A stretch of 45,148 bases of DNA from a virus. The notes under the pieces were generated by a model. The model saw only the letters and a list, made by a program, of their open reading frames with translations, was not told the DNA's origin and searched no databases. A program made the translations under genes and the position numbers. This document shows positions 1-7,361 of this stretch, piece after piece; position 1 is the stretch's first letter; every line of letters starts with the position of its first letter. Location: IMG/VR virus record IMGVR_UViG_3300046512_000220, positions 1-45,148 of that record; one strand, given 5' to 3'.

Positions 1-127
1 CCGACAGCGACCCGATCAACATGGTCAGCGATGGTATCGAAGCCATCCGCGCCAAGATCGGCAAGCGCCCCAACACGGCGGTAATCGGTGCGAAGGTCTT
101 CAAGGCACTGAAGGTCCATCCGCAGAT
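1..127. repeat. Terminal repeat, copy 1 (assembly overlap)
   Basis: Bases 1-127 are identical to bases 45022-45148. The repeat lies inside the capsid coding frame and joins the two ends in frame. A 127-base exact overlap is what a short-read assembler with k=127 leaves on a circular or circularly permuted molecule. It is most likely not a biological terminal repeat. Confidence 0.9.
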
Positions 128-476
128 CCTCGATCGCATCAAGTACACCGGGCGCGATGTGCCGACGCGCGAGCTGCTTGCGTCGCTGTTCGAGATCGAC
201 AAGCTGTTTGTGGGCGAGGCGGTGTTCTCGACCGATGGCAAGACGCTGACGGACGTGTGGGGCGGTGACGTGGTGCTGGCGCATACGGAAATCTCTTCGC
301 TGGCCGATCAGGGCTCCCCTTCGTACGGCTACACCTACCAGCTCGAGGGTTACTCGATCGTCGAGCAGCCGTACTTCGAGCGCAACAGCAAGACCTGGTA
401 CTACCCCGTCACGGACGCGCGCGAGGCCCAGTTGGTTGGCCCGGACGCCGGCTACCTGATCAAGGGCGCCGTCTAA
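1..476 (+). CDS. Major capsid protein, C-terminal part (continues from 44565 across the join)
   Basis: This is the 3' part of the major capsid gene. The reading frame is open from base 3, with no start in the window, and ends at TAA 474-476. The 127 bases that open the window are repeated at 45022-45148, where the same frame is already being read from an ATG at 44565. Joining the two gives a 310-aa protein, the usual size for lambda gpE-type capsid proteins. It follows decoration and protease/scaffold genes and precedes a head-tail joiner, the lambda order. The ATG at 21 is an internal methionine. The family call rests on size, position and the N-terminal half. Confidence 0.85.
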   Translation, partial: DSDPINMVSDGIEAIRAKIGKRPNTAVIGAKVFKALKVHPQILDRIKYTGRDVPTRELLASLFEIDKLFVGEAVFSTDGKTLTDVWGGDVVLAHTEISSLADQGSPSYGYTYQLEGYSIVEQPYFERNSKTWYYPVTDAREAQLVGPDAGYLIKGAV

Positions 477-487
477 GGCACGTAGCG

Positions 488-510
488 GCCGGCCACCTGG
501 TGTGGCCGGC
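488..510 (+). other. Strong RNA hairpin between capsid and head-tail joiner genes
   Basis: A perfect 9-bp stem (GCCGGCCAC 488-496 with GTGGCCGGC 502-510) and a 5-base loop start 11 bases after the capsid stop. No T-run follows, so it is not a typical intrinsic terminator. It may protect the 3' end of the capsid message or dampen expression downstream. A GTG at 502 lies inside the stem, which argues against that codon as the start of the next gene. Confidence 0.5.
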
Positions 511-531
511 TCAACACTCCGGGGAAAAACC

Positions 532-837
532 GTGGAATTTGACGACGACCTCGATGTCTTTCTGGGGGACTTTGGCGTGCCGGTGACGATCGGGGATGAC
601 CCGACCGAGCATCAGGCGATCGTGGACCAGCCCGACATCGACGCGCTGGGCGGGCGGGCCCAGGGCACCGACTACCAGCTCACCGGCCGCGCCGACGTTT
701 TCGGGGCGCTTGACGAGCAGACGCGCCTGGTGGTGAAAAGCGGCCGGTGCGCCGGCAGCTATGTCATCCGGGAGTTGCCCGCCAAGCTCGATGACGGTGC
801 TTTTGTGCTCGTCAGCCTCAGTCGGGAGAAACCATGA
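532..837 (+). CDS. Head-tail joining protein (lambda FII-like)
   Basis: This 101-aa acidic protein begins MEFDDDLDVF and lies between the major capsid and tail terminator genes, the slot of lambda gpFII, which caps the filled head and forms the tail docking surface. Length and beta-rich composition fit that family. I chose the GTG at 532 because GGGG precedes it and because the in-frame GTG at 502 is buried in a hairpin; the longer form would be 111 aa. The gene overlaps the next by ATGA at 834-837, so the two are probably translationally coupled. The call is mainly by synteny. Confidence 0.6.
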   Translation: MEFDDDLDVFLGDFGVPVTIGDDPTEHQAIVDQPDIDALGGRAQGTDYQLTGRADVFGALDEQTRLVVKSGRCAGSYVIRELPAKLDDGAFVLVSLSREKP

Positions 838-1262
838 CGCCCTTCGAGCGCATCCTCGACGCGGTCTCCGACGCGTGCAAGGCGGTCCCGGAGGTGGCGA
901 ACAACGTCTATGTGGAACGCCAGACGAAGCTGGACAGCGCACGCATGCCAGGCGTGATCGTCTGGCCAGGCGCCGTTTCTGCCGGCCGCCTCGGGCACGA
1001 CACCAGCGCGCTGCGCTTCGCCTTCCGGATCGACCTGTTCTGCGCGGGCGAGCGTCCCAGCAGCCAGTTCTACGCGCTGGCCAACGCAGTTCATGGGGCG
1101 CTGCTCGACAGCGCCGTCCTGCCGCAACTCGTGGCCGAGTTGCCGGAGCCGACCCTCGATGAGCCGATCTACGGCGACTTCGACGGCTTCGCCGGCTACG
1201 TGCCCATCCGCTACACCGTGACCGTCGTGACAGACCGTCGCGACCTTACACAACTCACCTGA
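834..1262 (+). CDS. Tail terminator / minor tail protein (lambda Z/U-like)
   Basis: This 142-aa protein sits between the head-tail joiner and the tail tube protein. In lambda-type phages that position holds the proteins that cap the tail tube and set its end (gpZ, gpU). The sequence starts MTPFERILDAVSDACKAVP and has an alternating strand/helix pattern typical of these small completion proteins, but no diagnostic motif. It overlaps the preceding stop by ATGA. The family is inferred from position and size. Confidence 0.55.
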   Translation: MTPFERILDAVSDACKAVPEVANNVYVERQTKLDSARMPGVIVWPGAVSAGRLGHDTSALRFAFRIDLFCAGERPSSQFYALANAVHGALLDSAVLPQLVAELPEPTLDEPIYGDFDGFAGYVPIRYTVTVVTDRRDLTQLT

Positions 1263-1276
1263 TCACAGGAGTTTCC

Positions 1277-2011
1277 ATGTTTCAAAAATCCAACTGGCAT
1301 TTCGGTGCCGGCCAGCTGCTGTTCCGCGCGCAGGGCGCGACCCCTATCCGCGTGGCGACGCTGCAGGGCATCGACGTCGACATTTCCGCCAGCACCAAGG
1401 AACTGATGGGCTCCAGGCAGTTCGCGGAGGCCACCCAGCGCACCGGCATCAAGATTTCCGGGAAGGTCCAGATGGGCCGCTGGGACGGCCGCATCGTGTC
1501 GGAGTTGCTGCTCGGCGCCAAGGAGGCCGATGTCAGCGCCGGTACGGTCGTCGTTGTCGACAACGAGCCCGGCACCGTTCCGGTGGGAGGCGGCGAGGTA
1601 ACGGTCACGAAGGGCGCTACGTTCGATATGGACATGGGCGTGCGCGACGTGGCAACCGCCGGGTTCTATCGCCGTGTCTCCGCCGCTCCCGCGGCCGGCG
1701 AATACACGGTGGATGAGGCCACTGGCGACTATACCTTTGCGGCGGCCGACGCTGGCAAGAAGGTGCAGATCAGCTACGCCTACATCGACCTGGCCAAGGG
1801 CTCGACCACCACGATCTCCAACCAGGAAATGGGGGAGTCGCCGACCTTCGAGCTGGTGACGTACGACTCGGGTCTGTTCATGCAGCTGTACGCCTGCACG
1901 TTCAGCAAGCTGAGCCTGTCGCGCAAGAACGAGGATTTCGTCATTCCGAACATGGAATGGTCGGCCGCGGCCGACGACGTGCGCGGTGTCGGCCGCCTGA
2001 GCGGAGCCTAA
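1277..2011 (+). CDS. Major tail tube protein
   Basis: This 244-aa protein begins MFQKSNWHFGAGQLLFRAQG and is rich in beta strands, Thr and Gly, as expected for the protein that polymerises into the tail tube. Residues 110-170 resemble a surface immunoglobulin-like insertion, with the stretch EYTVDEATGDYTFAAADAGK. Its place, after the tail terminator and before the chaperone pair and tape measure, matches lambda gpV. An AGGAG stands just upstream of the ATG (ACAGGAGTTTCC). Confidence 0.8.
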   Translation: MFQKSNWHFGAGQLLFRAQGATPIRVATLQGIDVDISASTKELMGSRQFAEATQRTGIKISGKVQMGRWDGRIVSELLLGAKEADVSAGTVVVVDNEPGTVPVGGGEVTVTKGATFDMDMGVRDVATAGFYRRVSAAPAAGEYTVDEATGDYTFAAADAGKKVQISYAYIDLAKGSTTTISNQEMGESPTFELVTYDSGLFMQLYACTFSKLSLSRKNEDFVIPNMEWSAAADDVRGVGRLSGA

Positions 2012-2014
2012 GCG

Positions 2015-2377
2015 ATGCCGCAGATCACGATCGATGGCAAGAGCGTAGCTCTGGTCGAGCGTACGCCGGCGCTGCGGCCCGGTATCGAGGTGGTGGTGCA
2101 GGGCGTGGACCTGGTCATGCCAGCGCCGCTGTACGCGCTGCAGCTCCAGCACCTCGAGCAACAGGCGGCCCGCGCGAAAGGCGAGATGAGTCCGGGGGCA
2201 ATCGCCCGGCTCGAGCTGGACGCGTTCGTCAGGACGTTGCGCCGGAACTACCCGGCTCTCCCGGATGCGTGGGTGGCGGAGTGGGACACCGCCGACATCT
2301 GGCGGTTGCGCGCCGCCTATGTCCAGGCCAGCCAGCCGCCGGCGGAGGAAACGTCGGGGGAGCCGGAGAGCCGCTGA
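2015..2377 (+). CDS. Tail assembly chaperone (lambda gpG-like)
   Basis: This 120-aa protein lies between the tail tube and tape measure genes, where nearly all siphoviruses encode a pair of tail assembly chaperones that hold the tape measure during tube polymerisation. It starts only three bases after the tail tube stop. The last codons contain a five-G run at 2356-2360, and a long open frame in the -1 register continues to 2646. That suggests a G/GT arrangement in which some ribosomes slip and make an extended protein. Function is assigned by position and frameshift architecture. Confidence 0.7.
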   Translation: MPQITIDGKSVALVERTPALRPGIEVVVQGVDLVMPAPLYALQLQHLEQQAARAKGEMSPGAIARLELDAFVRTLRRNYPALPDAWVAEWDTADIWRLRAAYVQASQPPAEETSGEPESR

Positions 2378-2646
2378 CCCGCGCGTGGTTCGATGAAACC
2401 GCCATCCACCTCTGCGCGAGCATTTCCGGCTGGACCATGGAATTTATCGAGCAGGAGCTGGATTGGCGGTTGCTTCGGGCGGCCAGCCGCTATCTCGCCA
2501 GAAACCCACCGGTGCATCTGCTGGTGAAGTGGTTCATGGGTATCAAGGGCGATGACCTTCCGGGTGCCACCACGCCGGCCGATGCGCCGGCCCGGAAGCA
2601 AAACTTTGTCGACGCGTTCCGCGCAGCGGGTGGGTCGATTCACTGA
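2359..2646 (+). CDS. Tail assembly chaperone extension (GT-like, by -1 frameshift)
   Basis: This frame is the -1 register of the preceding gene and has no good start codon until an internal ATG at 2437. It reads on from the five-G run at 2356-2360 as GEPLTRAWFDETAIHLC and ends at TGA 2644-2646, eight bases before the tape measure ATG. A -1 slip in the G run would give a fusion of about 210 aa, equivalent to lambda gpGT. Internal initiation at the ATG or at CTG 2374 is the alternative. Confidence 0.6.
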   Translation, partial: GAGEPLTRAWFDETAIHLCASISGWTMEFIEQELDWRLLRAASRYLARNPPVHLLVKWFMGIKGDDLPGATTPADAPARKQNFVDAFRAAGGSIH

Positions 2647-2654
2647 GACGAAAC

Positions 2655-5474
2655 ATGAGCGACGCAAACGTTATCGATTGGGCAATCCGGGCCAATGACT
2701 CCGGATTTTCCAGCGTCATGCGCGGCGTGGTTGACACGCTGACCGGCGTGAAGCGCGGCACCGATGCCGTGAAAACCGGGATGAACGATCTCGGCGCCTC
2801 CGCTTCGACCGCGGCCGGGCAGTGGGCGCGCCACCGGCGCGAACTCGAGGCGCTCTACACCTCCATGGGCGAGCTCCCGTCCAAAGAGGTGGTGGCCGAA
2901 CTCGACAAGATCGAGGCCAAGTACAAGTCGCTCGCCTCGGCGGCCGAAGGGGGCAATGCCGCCGCGGCCGGCGCGATGCGCAACCTGCTCACCCAGGCGC
3001 GCGCCACCGTGACCAAGGACACGATGGCAGACCCGGAGTCCAAGCCGACCGCGCGCGAAAGCCTCACGGAGAAGACGGTCGGTGCCGCCACGAGCAGCCT
3101 CAAGACGGCGATCGCAGGGCTCGGCGCCGCCTTCACGGCGGCGGCGATTGCAACCCATGTGCGCGAGCAGATCGACTTGGCCGACAAGCTGGACGAGAGC
3201 GCGCAGAAGGCGGCGGTATCGGCGCAGTCGCTGTCTACGCTGGCCTATGCCGCCAAGTTCGGCTCTGTCGACATGGATGCGCTGACCGGCGCGCTCGGGA
3301 AGCTGTCGAAAGTCATGTTCGAGGCCGACACCGGCAGCAAGAAGGCCGCGGCGACCTTCACGGCGCTGGGCGTGAGCTTCAAGGATCAGGAAGGAAAGCT
3401 GCGAGCCAGCGACGCGGTGCTGATCGACCTCGCAGAGCGCTTCTCCAGCATGCCCGACAACGCGCAAAAGAGCGCGCTGGCCATGGAACTCTTTGGCAAG
3501 TCGGGCGCCGAGATGCTGCCTTTCCTGAATATGGGCGCGGAGGGTATCGAGAAGCTGCGCGAGGAAGCCCGCCGGATGGGTCTGGAGATCAGCGATGAGG
3601 CGGCCGCAGCTGCCGGCGATCTCAACGACAAGCTCGACAAGATGCATGCCAAGACCGAAGGCGTCTGGCGGCAATTCGCCATGAAGCTGATCCCCACGTT
3701 AAGCGCCGCGGCGGATGGCTTCGGCGAATCGGCGGGGGGCGGTGGGGTTCTCGACGCCGCGATGTCTGCCGTGGACGTGACCCTCAAGGGGCTGATCATC
3801 ACCGGTGCCGCCGTGGGAGCAACTTTCAGGGACATCGGCACCGTCATCGGCGGGGTAGCAGCTGCTGTCATGTCGGCGGCCAGTGGCGACTTCCAAGGGG
3901 CGCGGAACATCCTCGGGATGATGGGCGACGATATCCAGAAGAACGGGAAAGCCTTCGAGGACTATGCGAAAAAGGTCTGGAACGGCCAGACCGACAAGTC
4001 GGACGGGCCCAAGTCCACCAAGCCGGTGGACGTGTCGGCCATCCGCGACGCCAACGCGCCGGCGGCCAAGTCGCGGGTGTCCGAATGGGACAACGAGCTG
4101 GACCGCATGAAGCTGGCGCACCAAAAGATGACCTCGGAAGAGGGCACCTTCATCGAATTCAGCCGCGAGCGCGAGCGCGACTTCTGGAAAGCCAAGCTGG
4201 ACATGACCTCGATGTCCAGCGACGAACGCTACGCGGTCGAGAAGAAATACCTGGCGTCGGTGCAAAGCATCAACAGCGAGGCGTTTAACGCACAAATTGC
4301 GGCCCAGAAGAACCAGATGGCCGAGATGGAAAAGAACTACGTTGCGCAGCTGGCGGTGGCCCAGGACATTGCCGCACGCATGCAACAGGCGTACGGCGTG
4401 GACTCGAAGCAATACGCCGATGCACAGCGAGCGGTCATCACGGTGCAGCGCCAGGCGGACGACCAGCGACGCCAGATCGCGGACCTGGCACTGGCCGAGC
4501 AGCGAAGCGCGTCCACGCAAAGCATTGAACTGGAGCGCCAGCAAAACGATCTGTCGCTCAATCTTGGGCTGATCAACCGGCGCCAGTATCTGGCCATGGA
4601 ACTGGACTTCCAGAGCCAGCTGCAGGAGATCCGGCGGCAGGCGTTGCTGCGCAAGCAGGAGACCACCGACCCGGAAAAGGACCCGGTGGCCTACCAGCAG
4701 ATCCTCAACCAGCTGCTAGAGCAGGAGCGCACCTTCGCGCTGGCCAAGCAAAAACTGACGGCCGACCTCAAGGTGGAATCCGCCGCGCCTGGCTCGGGCG
4801 TCTTCTCGACGCTGGAAAGCTCGTTCTCCAGCGCCGCGGACGGCATGCTCAATCGGGCGCAGAGCTGGCGCTCGAGCATGGCCGGCATCTTTACCAGTGT
4901 CGGCACCGCGTTTGTCCAGGAGATGGCCGTCAAGCCGCTGGCCGCATACGTGGCCTCGATGGCAAAACGTCTGTTTCTGACCTCGAGCACGGCGACCACA
5001 GAGACAGGTATCGAGACGGCCGCGGCCGGCGCCAAGATGGCCGCGTCGTCGTCTGCGTCCACCGTGGCGGTGGCTAACAACGCCGTGGTGGCCGGCTCTG
5101 GCGCCGCGGCGTCGCAGGCCTCCATCCCATATGTGGGTCCGGCGCTGGCGGCAGTGGCCATGGCCGCGATGCTGGCCACGGTGATGGGCATGAGCAGCTC
5201 GATCAAGTCGGCGCGTGGCGGCTACGACATCCCGGCCGGCATCAACCCGATGACGCAACTGCACGAAGAGGAAATGGTCCTGCCTGCTCGCTATGCAAAC
5301 GTCATTCGGGGCCTGGCCAGCGCGGGCGACCCGCAGCCGGCAGGGCAGGGGTTCGTCTACGCGCCGCAGATCACCGCCATGGACGGCAAGAGCGTGCGCC
5401 GGGTGCTTAACGAGCACTCGCAGGTTCTGGTCGACATCATGAAATCCCAACAGAGGCAAATGAGCCGTGGGTAA
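2655..5474 (+). CDS. Tape measure protein
   Basis: At 939 aa this protein sets tail length and is probably ejected with the DNA. It follows the chaperone pair and precedes the tip genes. It is Ala/Lys/Glu-rich with long predicted helices and coiled coil, notably residues 470-710 with many Gln and Arg. Hydrophobic Ala/Gly/Met-rich stretches occur near residues 150-175, 375-410 and 830-855 and could span the host membrane. The C-terminus is short and soluble, ending QQRQMSRG. The end overlaps the next gene by eight bases. Confidence 0.9.
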   Translation: MSDANVIDWAIRANDSGFSSVMRGVVDTLTGVKRGTDAVKTGMNDLGASASTAAGQWARHRRELEALYTSMGELPSKEVVAELDKIEAKYKSLASAAEGGNAAAAGAMRNLLTQARATVTKDTMADPESKPTARESLTEKTVGAATSSLKTAIAGLGAAFTAAAIATHVREQIDLADKLDESAQKAAVSAQSLSTLAYAAKFGSVDMDALTGALGKLSKVMFEADTGSKKAAATFTALGVSFKDQEGKLRASDAVLIDLAERFSSMPDNAQKSALAMELFGKSGAEMLPFLNMGAEGIEKLREEARRMGLEISDEAAAAAGDLNDKLDKMHAKTEGVWRQFAMKLIPTLSAAADGFGESAGGGGVLDAAMSAVDVTLKGLIITGAAVGATFRDIGTVIGGVAAAVMSAASGDFQGARNILGMMGDDIQKNGKAFEDYAKKVWNGQTDKSDGPKSTKPVDVSAIRDANAPAAKSRVSEWDNELDRMKLAHQKMTSEEGTFIEFSRERERDFWKAKLDMTSMSSDERYAVEKKYLASVQSINSEAFNAQIAAQKNQMAEMEKNYVAQLAVAQDIAARMQQAYGVDSKQYADAQRAVITVQRQADDQRRQIADLALAEQRSASTQSIELERQQNDLSLNLGLINRRQYLAMELDFQSQLQEIRRQALLRKQETTDPEKDPVAYQQILNQLLEQERTFALAKQKLTADLKVESAAPGSGVFSTLESSFSSAADGMLNRAQSWRSSMAGIFTSVGTAFVQEMAVKPLAAYVASMAKRLFLTSSTATTETGIETAAAGAKMAASSSASTVAVANNAVVAGSGAAASQASIPYVGPALAAVAMAAMLATVMGMSSSIKSARGGYDIPAGINPMTQLHEEEMVLPARYANVIRGLASAGDPQPAGQGFVYAPQITAMDGKSVRRVLNEHSQVLVDIMKSQQRQMSRG

Positions 5475-6075
5475 CGCAATTTTCCCGAGCCTGCCCGGCC
5501 TGAAGGCCGAGCGCGGGCGGCTGGTGCGATTCAAGACCGAGATCCTCACCGCCAACAGCGGAAAGGAATTCCGCGCCGGCCGGATGGCCAATCCCATTTA
5601 CGAGTTCTCCCTGCCGCATGAATTCCTGCGGGAGACCGGTGGCAGGACGGAGCTGCGCACGCTCGAGGGCTTCTTCCTCGCGCGGCGCGGCGCCCTGGAC
5701 AGCTTCCTCTACACCTGTCCGCATGACTGCGAGACGGTCGAGGAAACCTTCGGGGTGGGGGATGGCCAGCGCAACGCGTTCCAGCTGATGCGCTCCTATG
5801 GCGAGTTCATCGAGCCGGTGCAGAACATTTCCGAGATCCGCAGCATCCGTCGCGGTGGCCAGCTGCTCAACCTCGGCACCGACTACACCGTCAGCGCCAC
5901 CGGGATGGTGGTGTTCAACACGGTGGTGCCGGCAGGCGCAGAGCTGCGTTGGAGCGGCCTGTTTTTCTTCCGCTGCCGGTTCAAGCAGGACGATGCGACG
6001 TTCGATCGCTTCGCCCTGAACCTCTACAAGGCCAGCCGCGTGGAGTTCATTGGAACATTGGGAGTGAAGATATGA
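5467..6075 (+). CDS. Tail tip/distal tail protein, DUF2460-like
   Basis: This 202-aa protein starts at a GTG inside the tape measure stop region (MGNAIFPSLPGLKAERGR). Its size and its position before a DUF2163 protein, an NlpC/P60 protein and a hub protein match the DUF2460 family, the distal tail (Dit-like) ring of gene-transfer-agent-type tails. Typical stretches are FSLPHEFLRETGG and the aromatic FFFRCRFKQDD near the C-terminus. It ends in an ATGA overlap with the next gene. The family call comes from recognised order and partial sequence resemblance. Confidence 0.75.
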   Translation: MGNAIFPSLPGLKAERGRLVRFKTEILTANSGKEFRAGRMANPIYEFSLPHEFLRETGGRTELRTLEGFFLARRGALDSFLYTCPHDCETVEETFGVGDGQRNAFQLMRSYGEFIEPVQNISEIRSIRRGGQLLNLGTDYTVSATGMVVFNTVVPAGAELRWSGLFFFRCRFKQDDATFDRFALNLYKASRVEFIGTLGVKI

Positions 6076-6929
6076 GGGCAGCAACACAGGCGCTCATGGA
6101 CCTTTTGTCGGGCAACACCGTACTTCGCTGCAACCTGTTCACGTTGCGCCTGAAAACCGGCCACGAGTTCCGTTACACCGACGCGGATCTCGCCATCGTC
6201 TGGGGCGGCAACACCTACCAGCATGATGGGCCGGAGTTCAGTGGCGCCCGCATGCGCCAGGTGCGCGGCTTCGAGGTCGATACGCAGAGCCTGCGCGTGT
6301 ACGTGAAGCCCGAGCACCAGCTGCTGGGCGTGCCATGGCTGACGGCCGTGCGCTCCGGCGCGCTGGATGGTGCGGAAGTCGTCATCCACAAGGCTTTCAT
6401 GCGGCAGTGGACCGATGCGCCGCAGACCCTCGAATGGTTCCGCGGCGAGGTCACTGAGTCCGGGCATACGGATCAGACGGTCACGCTCAAGGTGGAGAGC
6501 GACGCAAGCAAGTTCGATCAGTCGCTGCCCCGCAACCTGTTCAGTCCAGGCTGCGTGCACGATCTTTTCAGCAGCGGCTGCGGGCTGTCGCGTGCCGCGT
6601 ACCAGGTGACCGGCGCCGTCAACGCGGCCAGCACGCTGGGGCGCCTCTTCACCACGCTCGGGCAGGCCAACGGGTGGTTTTCGTACGGCTACCTGATCTT
6701 CACTAGCGGCGCGAATGCCGGCGTGAGCCGGTCCATCCGAACCTATACCCAGGCGGGCGGGATGCTGGAGTTGTCGGCGCCGCTGGCCTTCTCACCCGCG
6801 CTCGGGGATGCCTTTGTGATCTACCCAGGCTGCGACAAGGCGAAAACGACATGCGAAAGCGCAAAGTTCAACAATCTCGTGCATTTCAAGGCGATGCCGT
6901 TCGTGCCAAAGCCGGAGACGGTGGTGTAG
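6072..6929 (+). CDS. DUF2163/BR0599-type tail hub protein
   Basis: This 285-aa protein resembles the DUF2163 plus BR0599 family, found next to DUF2460 and NlpC/P60 proteins in gene transfer agents and related phages. The C-terminal half has the usual Cys-rich signature: NLFSPGCVHDLFSSGCG and later YPGCDKAKTTC. In gene transfer agents the homologue is a baseplate hub protein that may bind iron or cell-wall components. The chosen start at 6072 overlaps the previous stop as ATGA. An upstream in-frame ATG would reach far into the previous gene and is unlikely. Confidence 0.8.
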   Translation: MRAATQALMDLLSGNTVLRCNLFTLRLKTGHEFRYTDADLAIVWGGNTYQHDGPEFSGARMRQVRGFEVDTQSLRVYVKPEHQLLGVPWLTAVRSGALDGAEVVIHKAFMRQWTDAPQTLEWFRGEVTESGHTDQTVTLKVESDASKFDQSLPRNLFSPGCVHDLFSSGCGLSRAAYQVTGAVNAASTLGRLFTTLGQANGWFSYGYLIFTSGANAGVSRSIRTYTQAGGMLELSAPLAFSPALGDAFVIYPGCDKAKTTCESAKFNNLVHFKAMPFVPKPETVV

Positions 6930-7357
6930 CGCAAAAGCGCGCCGCCATCGTTGCCGAGGCCCTCAGCTGGCTGAAGACGCCGTATCACCACCAGGGGCGC
7001 GTCAAGGGAGCCGGCGTGGACTGCGCCATGTTGCTGGCGGAGGTCTACGGCGCGGTGGGGTTGATACCTCTCCTGGACCCCAAGCCGTACCCGGCCGACT
7101 GGCACATGCACCGCGACGTTGAGCGATACCTGCAGCAGGTGCTTGAGTACGCGGTACCGACCGGCACACCGCTGCCGGGCGACGTGGTCCTGTATCGCTT
7201 CGGCCGCTGCGTCAGCCACGGCGCGATCGTCATCGAATGGCCGATGGTGATTCACGCGTTCATGCGCGAGGGTGCTGTCGTATTGTCCGATGCGTCGCGC
7301 CAGGCTGATCTGATCCAATCGGGCCGCTTCGCCGGCGCCTACACACTTTTCCGATAG
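6851..7357 (+). CDS. NlpC/P60-family tail tip peptidase
   Basis: This 168-aa protein has the NlpC/P60 fold used by tail tip proteins to open peptidoglycan or process tail parts. The domain starts near residue 32 (IVAEALSWLKTPYHHQGR). The probable catalytic Cys58 is in GAGVDCAMLL, His123 in CVSHGAIVIE, and His135 is the likely third polar residue. The ATG at 6851 overlaps the previous gene by 79 bases, and the first 30 residues look non-conserved. No better in-frame start is evident, so the N-terminus is uncertain. Confidence 0.8.
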   Translation: MRKRKVQQSRAFQGDAVRAKAGDGGVAQKRAAIVAEALSWLKTPYHHQGRVKGAGVDCAMLLAEVYGAVGLIPLLDPKPYPADWHMHRDVERYLQQVLEYAVPTGTPLPGDVVLYRFGRCVSHGAIVIEWPMVIHAFMREGAVVLSDASRQADLIQSGRFAGAYTLFR

Positions 7358-7361
7358 AGCT

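Noticed and set aside
1957-2358. Independent gene starting at 1957 that includes the second chaperone frame
   Set aside because: Its first 130 residues lie opposite in frame to the tail tube and first chaperone and are Arg/Gly-rich noise. Only the part after the G run looks like a real protein.
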